Source: an uncultured Anaerotignum sp. (GTDB lineage: Bacteria > Bacillota > Clostridia > Lachnospirales > Anaerotignaceae). From it: a stretch of 37,303 nucleotides of DNA. Position 1 is the first letter of the stretch; every line of letters starts with the position of its first letter. The position numbers were made by a program, and so were the translations under genes. The stretch is taken from positions 1 through 37,303 of the forward strand of contig CALWKZ010000078.1 of NCBI GenBank assembly GCA_944381385.1, written 5' to 3'. Below, one piece after another: positions 32,068 to 37,303 of the stretch. The notes beneath the pieces were generated by a model. It saw only the letters and a list, made by a program, of their open reading frames with translations. It was not told the DNA's origin and made no database searches.

Positions 32068-34287
32068 TTAAAGACGAATTTGTCCAGGGACCTGATTATT
32101 CGCCTTATCCTTTTCCTGGATAAAGTGGCCGGTCGTGGGGATCTTTCTGGTACGGTAATACTCCGGGTCATCCGTCTGGAATTTTTCGGCAGGAAGCACA
32201 CGGCTGACAGAGCTGTTTTTCTTTAAGGTATACAGCTGTACCCCGGCGGCGCTTTTGGAAGCGGCAGCGGGCAGCAGCTCTGTATTCAGCAGGGTGGCCT
32301 TGTCGTTATTGCGCATCAGCAGATAGTCTCTGTCCTCCTCCAGTTTTTCCATATAAATAAGCGGAGAACGGGAGGAATAGGCGTTGACCAGCTTTTTTCG
32401 ATTGGTCTTTGTGGCGTAGGAGGAGAGGGGCACCTTTACTCCTTTGCCGTTTTCAAAGAAAAATACCATAAAACCGCTGTAATCTGTGGTTGCCGTCATA
32501 TAGAGGATTTTTTCGTTTTCCTCCATGCCCAGAAGATTCGGCAGGTATTCCCCCAAAGCGCTGGCCTTGGTATCCGGCGCGTCGTTGGCCTTCAATTTAT
32601 ACACATTGCACTGGTCGGAGAAGAAGAGCAGATCTGCCCGGTTGGTGCTTTCCAGCTCCAGAAGCAGACTGTCATCCTCTTTCAGCTTCTGCTCCCCGGC
32701 AGAACGCAGGGAAACCAGAGAAATCTTTTTGAAGTAATTCTGTTCTGTCAGGAAAAGACGGATGCCATAATCCTCGATAAAGTCGTCTTTGTCCAGAGCG
32801 GGAATCTCTTCCTCCTGAACGATTTCCGTTTTGCGGGGCTGGCCGTATTTTTTGGCAATGGCCTTTAACTGGCGGCAGATGATATTCTTGATTTTGGTAT
32901 CACTGCCCAGGATATCCTGCAATTCCTGGATTTCTTTTTTCAGCTCGTCCAGTTCCGCTGTCCGTTTCAGGATGTATTCTTTATTGATATTGCGCAGACG
33001 GATTTCGGCGATGTATTCCGCCTGTACTTCGTCGATGTCAAATCCTGTCATCAGGTTAGGCACGACCATGGATTCCAGCTCCGTATTCCGGATGATGGAA
33101 ATGGCTTTGTCGATGTCCAGCAGTATTTTGGCCAGTCCTTCCAGCAAATGCTGCTTTTCCGTCTTTTTCCGGATGTCAAAGGCCGTCTGCCGCCGGATGG
33201 CGTCCATGCGGAACTGAGTCCAATGCTCCAGAATGCCGTCAATGCCTAAGGTCATAGGGTGTCCGTGGATGAGCACATTAAAATTACAGCTGAAACTGTC
33301 GGAAAGCGGCGTCAGGGAATAGAGCTTGTGCATCAAAAGCTCCGGGTTGGTACTGCGCTTCACATCAATGGCGATCTTCAGGCCGTTCAGGTCTGTTTCG
33401 TCCCGAATGTCGGTGATTTCTTTGATTTTTCCGCTCTTTACCAGAGCGATGATCTTGTCAATGATGGTTTCGATATTGGTAGTATAAGGGATCTCATAAA
33501 TCTCGATGCAGTTGTTTTTGGCGTCATAGCGGTATTTGGCCCGCAGCTTGACACTGCCCCGCCCGGTGCGGTAGATCTGCTCCAGTTCCTTCCGGTTATA
33601 GATCAGCTGTGCCCCTGTGGAAAAATCCGGTGCAGGCAGCAGCTCACAAAGATCAGCGGAGGGGTTTTTGATAAAGGCGGCTGTGGCCTCGCAAAGCTCC
33701 GCCAGATTAAAACTGCAAATGGCGCTGGCCATACCTACGGCAATGCCCAGGTTAGGGTTCGCCAGAATATTGGGGAAGGTGGTAGGCAGCAGAAGAGGCT
33801 CCTTCATGGAGCCGTCATAGTTGTCCGTAAAATCCACTGTGTTTTTGTCGATGTCGGCAAAGATCTCCGCGCAGATAGGCGCCAGCTTGACTTCCGTATA
33901 ACGGGAAGCGGCATAGGCCATATCTCTGGAATACTGCTTGCCGAAATTCCCCTTGGAATCTACCAAAGGCGTCAGAAGAGCGCCGTTGCCCTCCGTCAGA
34001 CGGACCAGTGTTTCGTAAATAGCCGCGTCGCCATGGGGATTCAGCTTCATGGTCTGACCTACCACGTTGGTGGATTTTGTCCGGTCTCCCCGTAAAAGCC
34101 CCATCTGGTACATGGTGTAGAGGAGCTTTCGGTGGGACGGCTTGAAGCCGTCGATCTCCGGGATGGCACGGGAAACAATGACGCTCATGGCGTAGGGCAT
34201 ATAGTTTTGCTCCAGTGTGGTGGTGATAGGCTGTTCCTGTATGAAATTTTCTTTCCGCTCTATAGTTGTTTTCTTTTTTCTAGCCAT
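32068..34287 (-). CDS. parC: Topoisomerase IV/gyrase-type subunit A
   Basis: This is the DNA-cutting subunit of a type IIA topoisomerase. The 739-residue protein has the winged-helix region YAMSVIVSRAIPEIDGFKPSHRKLLY and the catalytic tyrosine Y130 (AASRYTEVKL). A coiled-coil tower and a C-terminal beta-propeller-like part follow from about residue 500. The GyrA box (QRRGGKG) is not seen, which favours a ParC-like decatenase. AAAGGTGG precedes the ATG. It lies 16 bp after the parE stop on the same strand. Confidence 0.92.
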   Translation of the reverse strand: MARKKKTTIERKENFIQEQPITTTLEQNYMPYAMSVIVSRAIPEIDGFKPSHRKLLYTMYQMGLLRGDRTKSTNVVGQTMKLNPHGDAAIYETLVRLTEGNGALLTPLVDSKGNFGKQYSRDMAYAASRYTEVKLAPICAEIFADIDKNTVDFTDNYDGSMKEPLLLPTTFPNILANPNLGIAVGMASAICSFNLAELCEATAAFIKNPSADLCELLPAPDFSTGAQLIYNRKELEQIYRTGRGSVKLRAKYRYDAKNNCIEIYEIPYTTNIETIIDKIIALVKSGKIKEITDIRDETDLNGLKIAIDVKRSTNPELLMHKLYSLTPLSDSFSCNFNVLIHGHPMTLGIDGILEHWTQFRMDAIRRQTAFDIRKKTEKQHLLEGLAKILLDIDKAISIIRNTELESMVVPNLMTGFDIDEVQAEYIAEIRLRNINKEYILKRTAELDELKKEIQELQDILGSDTKIKNIICRQLKAIAKKYGQPRKTEIVQEEEIPALDKDDFIEDYGIRLFLTEQNYFKKISLVSLRSAGEQKLKEDDSLLLELESTNRADLLFFSDQCNVYKLKANDAPDTKASALGEYLPNLLGMEENEKILYMTATTDYSGFMVFFFENGKGVKVPLSSYATKTNRKKLVNAYSSRSPLIYMEKLEEDRDYLLMRNNDKATLLNTELLPAAASKSAAGVQLYTLKKNSSVSRVLPAEKFQTDDPEYYRTRKIPTTGHFIQEKDKANNQVPGQIRL

Positions 34288-34303
34288 GTTCGCACCACCT
34301 TTC

Positions 34304-36280
34304 TTAACTGATGTCTGTCAGATCCAGATATTTATAGCCTTCCTCGGCGATGAATTCTTTTCTGCCCGCCAGGTTTTCTCCCAGCAGCAGTTCAAAAACT
34401 TCCTGCGTCCGCTGGACATCATCGGGGGTCACTAAAATCAATCTTCTTGTTTCCGGATTCATGGTGGTTTCCCACATCATTTCCGGCTGGTTTTCCCCCA
34501 GACCTTTGGAGCGGTTGATTTTAACTTTTCCCTTTAATTTGCTGACGATATTGTTTTTCTCGCTGTCAGAATAGGCGAAATAAGTATTTTTGCCGTTGAT
34601 GATCTCGTAGAGGGGAGATTCGGCGATATAGACCTTTTTCTCTTCGATGAGCGTGGGCACCAGACGGTAAAGCATAGTCAGCAGCAGCGTCCGTATCTGG
34701 AAGCCGTCTACGTCGGCATCGGTACAGAGGATGACCTTGCTCCAGCGCAGCTGGCTCAGGTCAAAGGAGTTGAGACCAGTGTTATGCTTGGATTTGATTT
34801 CCACGCCACAGCCCAGAACCTTTAAAAGGTCTGTAATGATGTCGTTGCTGAAAATGCGGTTGTAATCCGCCTTCAGACAGTTGAGAATCTTCCCGCGGAT
34901 AGGGATGATGGCCTGAAATTCCGCATCCCGTCCCTGTTTGCAGGAGCCCAGAGCAGAGTCGCCTTCCACAATATACAGCTCCCTGCGGGAAACGTCCTTG
35001 GTACGGCAGTTGACAAATTTTTCCACTCGGTTGTTCATATCCAGCGAGCCGGTCAGCTTCTTGCGGATGTTGATTCTTGTTTTTTCGGCCGTTTCCCGGC
35101 TGCGCTTGTTGGCCAGTATCTGTGCGGCGATCTTTTCCGCCTCCATCTTGTTTTCGATAAAATAGATTTCCAGCTGCTGGCGGAAAAATTCCGTCATGGC
35201 TTCCTGTATGAATTTGTTGGTGATGGACTTTTTTGTCTGGTTTTCGTAGCTGGTCACCGTGGAGAAGGAATTGATAACCAGAATCAGACTGTCCTCAATA
35301 TCGGGAAAGGTGATCTTTTTTTCCTCTTTTTTATAGAGATTATTTGTTTTCAGATATTTATCAATGGCGGAGACAAAGGCGCTTTTCACAGCCTTGTCCG
35401 GCGCGCCGCCATGCTCCAGAAAACTGGAATTGTGATAGTATTCCAGCAGATTGACATGATTATGGAAACAGAAGGCGGATTCAAATTTCAGGCGGTATTC
35501 AGGCTTGTCCTCACGGTCTCTGCCCTGGGTCTCCGTCTGCAAATAATGTACGGAGGTAAGGGCGTTGTCTCCCGCCAGCTCCGCCAGATAATCCCGAATG
35601 CCGTTCTTATAAAGATAAGTGAAGTTTTCTCCGCTTTCCTCGTCAAAGAGTGTAAAGGTCAGGCCGGCGTTTACAATGGCCTGACGGCGCAGAATATCCT
35701 GAAAATAGGAAAGAGGGACAGCAATATCCGTAAAAACATCCCGATCCGGCAGCCAGCGGATCTGGGTGCCTGTGGGATGCTTTGGCGCCGCTTCTTTCAT
35801 CAGTCCGCCGATATTTTCCCCTTTTTCAAAATGCAGCTGATAGCACATACCGTCACGATAGATCATAGCGTCCATATAGGCGGAGGCGTACTGTGTGGCA
35901 CAAGTGCCAAGGCCGTTGAGACCAAGACTGAATTCGTAGTTTTCCCCGGTATTGTTCTGGTATTTCCCGCCGGCGTACAGCTCACAAAAGACCAGTTCCC
36001 AGTTGAAGCGGTCTTCCTTGGGGTTGTAATCCACAGGGATGCCGCGGCCGTAGTCCTTTACCAGAATGGAGTTGTCCTTATAGCGTACCACCTCGATTTT
36101 GCTGCCAAAGCCTTCTCTGGCTTCGTCGATGGAGTTGGAAAGAATCTCAAATACGGCATGCTGGCAGCCATCCAAACCGTCGGAGCCAAAAATGACGCCG
36201 GGACGCAGGCGGACACGGTCCGCCCCTTTTAAGGAGGTAATGCTTTCATTATTATAGTTGGAATTGGATTTCTGCTGCAT
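34304..36280 (-). CDS. parE: Topoisomerase IV/gyrase-type subunit B
   Basis: This is the ATPase subunit partner of ParC. The 658-residue protein has a GHKL ATPase domain with EILSNSIDEA (about 45-54) and DYGRGIPVDYN (76-86). A transducer follows, then a TOPRIM domain with EGDSALGSCKQGRD (about 440) and TDADVDGFQIR (about 522). ATG 36280 (MQQKSNS) was chosen; an in-frame start at 36331 gives an atypical hydrophobic extension with no site. A TTGACA-17-TAAAGT promoter lies upstream. Confidence 0.92.
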   Translation of the reverse strand: MQQKSNSNYNNESITSLKGADRVRLRPGVIFGSDGLDGCQHAVFEILSNSIDEAREGFGSKIEVVRYKDNSILVKDYGRGIPVDYNPKEDRFNWELVFCELYAGGKYQNNTGENYEFSLGLNGLGTCATQYASAYMDAMIYRDGMCYQLHFEKGENIGGLMKEAAPKHPTGTQIRWLPDRDVFTDIAVPLSYFQDILRRQAIVNAGLTFTLFDEESGENFTYLYKNGIRDYLAELAGDNALTSVHYLQTETQGRDREDKPEYRLKFESAFCFHNHVNLLEYYHNSSFLEHGGAPDKAVKSAFVSAIDKYLKTNNLYKKEEKKITFPDIEDSLILVINSFSTVTSYENQTKKSITNKFIQEAMTEFFRQQLEIYFIENKMEAEKIAAQILANKRSRETAEKTRINIRKKLTGSLDMNNRVEKFVNCRTKDVSRRELYIVEGDSALGSCKQGRDAEFQAIIPIRGKILNCLKADYNRIFSNDIITDLLKVLGCGVEIKSKHNTGLNSFDLSQLRWSKVILCTDADVDGFQIRTLLLTMLYRLVPTLIEEKKVYIAESPLYEIINGKNTYFAYSDSEKNNIVSKLKGKVKINRSKGLGENQPEMMWETTMNPETRRLILVTPDDVQRTQEVFELLLGENLAGRKEFIAEEGYKYLDLTDIS

Positions 36281-36348
36281 AACGACACCTGCTTTTCTAA
36301 TGATAAACTTAATAAAATATTGATTTCTCAATAAAATACACTTCTTTT

Positions 36349-36377
36349 ACTTTACAGGAGTTCGGCTTTTGTGTCAA
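36349..36377 (-). promoter_or_regulatory. SigA-type promoter of parE-parC
   Basis: On the minus strand TTGACA (36377-36372), a 17-bp spacer and TAAAGT (36354-36349). The leader is about 65 nt and AT-rich. Confidence 0.78.
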
Positions 36378-36438
36378 GAGAACAGGGGAAAAGGTGTTCG
36401 TCTTTTTTGGAAAATAATCGCAATCAGGAAAGAAAACG

Positions 36439-36467
36439 TTGCTTTTTTATGAAATGGCTGGTATACT
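36439..36467 (+). promoter_or_regulatory. Promoter reading into the 191-bp array and tRNA-Ser
   Basis: TTGCTT (36439-36444), a 17-bp spacer and TATACT (36462-36467). Transcription would start at about 36474, run through both repeat units and reach tRNA-Ser(CGA). It may be the original tRNA promoter, now separated from the tRNA by the insertions. Confidence 0.6.
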
Positions 36468-36523
36468 ATATAGGCGATTTTATGAAAAAACTCTGGCTTG
36501 AAAGTATGGTTTCAGTATGATTT

Positions 36524-36714
36524 GACTTGAAATCGAGGCGGCAAATTCCGTCCCCGATGCCGGAAAGTCAGGAAACATCAGGCTTTCCGCCGAAGCAGCC
36601 AAACGAAAAAAGCGGAAATGCTAACAAATTGCTAACAAAAGAAAATTTACTGAAAATTTGAAAATACTTTCATACGTTAATACGGAGACGTACCGAAGTG
36701 GTCATAACGAGGCT
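36524..36714 (+). repeat. 191-bp tandem unit A upstream of tRNA-Ser
   Basis: The unit begins with GACTTGAAATC and ends with a copy of the first 31 nt of tRNA-Ser. Inside it are the sequence AAAGTCAGGAAACATC (36564-36579), a TTTCCGC/GCGGAAA hairpin (36584-36590 and 36612-36618) and two TGCTAACAAA boxes 11 bp apart (36619 and 36630). With unit B it fills the 594-bp gap between parE and tRNA-Ser. Confidence 0.9.
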
Positions 36715-36725
36715 GACTCGAAATC
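36684..36725 (+). pseudogene. Partial tRNA-Ser(CGA): 5' half through the anticodon arm
   Basis: GGAGACG at 36684 begins a copy identical to the first 42 nt or so of the tRNA at 36875, up to GACTCGAAATC. After that, sequence changes to GAGGTGG and never recovers the T-arm or acceptor, so no functional tRNA can form. Confidence 0.85.
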
Positions 36726-36905
36726 GAGGTGGTGAATTTCGTCCCCGATGCCAGAAAGTCAGGAAACATCAGGCTTTTAGCCGAAGCAGCCAAACGAAAA
36801 AAGCTGAAATGCTAACAAATTGCTAACAAAAGAAATTTTTCTAAAAATTTGAAAATACTTTAATACGTTAATATGGAGACGTACCGAAGTGGTCATAACG
36901 AGGCT
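36715..36905 (+). repeat. 191-bp tandem unit B upstream of tRNA-Ser
   Basis: This is the second unit, exactly 191 bp after unit A and differing at about 14 positions by eye. It begins with GACTCGAAATC and ends with the 5' half (36875-36905) of the intact tRNA-Ser. Its hairpin arms are TTTTAGC (36775-36781) and GCTGAAA (36803-36809), and its TGCTAACAAA boxes are at 36810 and 36821. Confidence 0.9.
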
Positions 36906-36962
36906 GACTCGAAATCAGTTGACGGGTCAAACCGTCCGTGGGTTCGAATCCCACCGTCTCCG
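36875..36962 (+). tRNA. tRNA-Ser (anticodon CGA)
   Basis: The 88-nt class II tRNA has acceptor arms GGAGACG and CGTCTCC plus discriminator G. The anticodon loop is CTCGAAA (anticodon CGA, reads UCG). The long variable arm is GACGGGTCAAACCGTC and the T-loop is GTTCGAATC. CCA is not encoded. Its first 31 nt lie inside tandem unit B. A terminator follows, then an integrase gene facing the tRNA, which marks this tRNA as an integration site. Confidence 0.97.
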
Positions 36963-36967
36963 CTCTG

Positions 36968-36998
36968 GAAACCTTGATTTTTCAAGGTTTCTTTTTTT
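36968..36998 (+). terminator. Terminator of tRNA-Ser
   Basis: GAAACCTTGA (36968-36977) pairs perfectly with TCAAGGTTTC (36982-36991) around TTTT, followed by seven T residues. Confidence 0.9.
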
Positions 36999-36999
36999 C

Positions 37000-37021
37000 G
37001 TGTTGCATTTTGTGTTGCATT
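37000..37021 (+). repeat. Paired direct repeats GTGTTGCATT near the integrase
   Basis: GTGTTGCATT occurs at 37000-37009 and 37012-37021, a 12-bp period. The position between the tRNA 3' end and the integrase gene is where arm-type integrase-binding sites are expected. The motif differs from the TGCTAACAAA boxes upstream of the tRNA. Confidence 0.5.
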
Positions 37022-37109
37022 ATTGGAAATGTCCTGAAAAAAAGTGATTTCCAAAGACGGTTCAATTTGATTTTTTATGCACATATTCAGCATGTCTCCG
37101 TAAAATCGG

Positions 37110-37303
37110 TCAATCTTTTTTACTCTGCAATGCATTACCAATAGCGGCGGCGGACTGCTGTTTTGCGTGATAGTCGATATGAGAATAGATGTCCGCTGTG
37201 GTAGAGAAGTTGGAATGTCCCAGCCATTCCTGAATGGATTTCATGGGGATGCCTTCTGCTACCAGCATACTGGCACAACTGTGACGCAGTTCTTTGAATG
37301 TGA
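37110..37303 (-). CDS. Tyrosine recombinase/integrase, C-terminal fragment
   Basis: The gene runs off the right edge; 64 C-terminal residues are visible before the TGA at 37112-37110. They contain the catalytic C-terminus of the phage-integrase family: LRHSCASMLVAEG (Arg and His), WLGHSNFSTTADIYSH (second His and the nucleophile Tyr) and a short polar tail ending SKKD. It points toward tRNA-Ser, about 150 bp away, the usual layout at the end of an integrated element. A TTGGAAAT/ATTTCCAA dyad (37023-37054) may be its terminator. The rest of the element is outside the window. Confidence 0.92.
   Translation of the reverse strand, partial: TFKELRHSCASMLVAEGIPMKSIQEWLGHSNFSTTADIYSHIDYHAKQQSAAAIGNALQSKKD

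Noticed and set aside
36482-36520. Short frame MKKLWLESMVSV after the promoter at 36439
   Set aside because: Twelve codons with no ribosome site; probably chance.
36524-36905. CRISPR array
   Set aside because: Only two and a bit 191-bp units that repeat over their full length, with no short repeats separated by unique spacers and no cas genes.
36893-37141. 82-codon frame ending in GGIRTHGRFDPSTDFESASL
   Set aside because: It is the antisense reading of tRNA-Ser(CGA).

Overview
The window looks like chromosomal DNA of an anaerobic, probably spore-forming member of the Clostridia (Lachnospirales-like; this is inference). The grounds are strong AGGAGG ribosome sites with some GTG/TTG starts, glycyl-radical enzymes (PflB, NrdD), a hybrid-cluster protein, the Gram-positive division genes sepF and divIVA, a YlmC/YmxH sporulation protein and a second ParE/ParC pair. 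Most of it is ordinary core genome. The accessory signals sit between genes and at the right edge.

Layout. 1-2574: pflA (3' end) and pflB, for anaerobic pyruvate cleavage. 2688-4986: ferredoxin, cupin and Hcp, a likely nitrosative-stress operon with a CRP/FNR-type dyad centred at -41.5 of the predicted start. 5016-5187: an inverted, dispersed repeat. 5345-6799: membrane-anchored HtrA. 6913-20399: a long co-directional cluster of HlyD-like protein, yggS, sepF, yggT, ylmH, divIVA, lspA, rluD, a pyrB-like/pyrC-like pair, smc and ftsY (division, lipoprotein processing, RNA modification, chromosome segregation, protein targeting). A SUFU-domain gene follows. 21189-24031: divergent dinB and metallophosphoesterase genes, then a cyclophilin. 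24064-25109: an AT-rich patch with a second copy of the dispersed repeat, tRNA-Leu(CAA) and an uncharacterised TTG-start gene. 25205-29057: nrdDG facing ylmC-nrdR, with paired NrdR boxes on the nrdD promoter. 29073-31941: an orphan gene, a Cys-rich two-segment membrane peptide, a Gfo/Idh/MocA oxidoreductase and kbl. 32068-36280: parE-parC. 36439-37303: a tRNA-Ser(CGA) integration locus with two 191-bp tandem units upstream and the 3' end of a tyrosine integrase downstream.

The most unusual item is the overlapping pyrB-like/pyrC-like pair at 13075-15272. It lies where the pyr operon follows lspA-rluD in Bacillus, yet both proteins have substitutions at several classical catalytic positions. 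It may be a paired pseudo-enzyme complex or a neofunctionalised one. The second most interesting item is the 191-bp array at tRNA-Ser. Each full unit ends in a copy of the tRNA 5' half. Each unit also carries paired TGCTAACAAA boxes, a hairpin that keeps pairing through a compensatory change, and a short cobalamin-riboswitch-like string.
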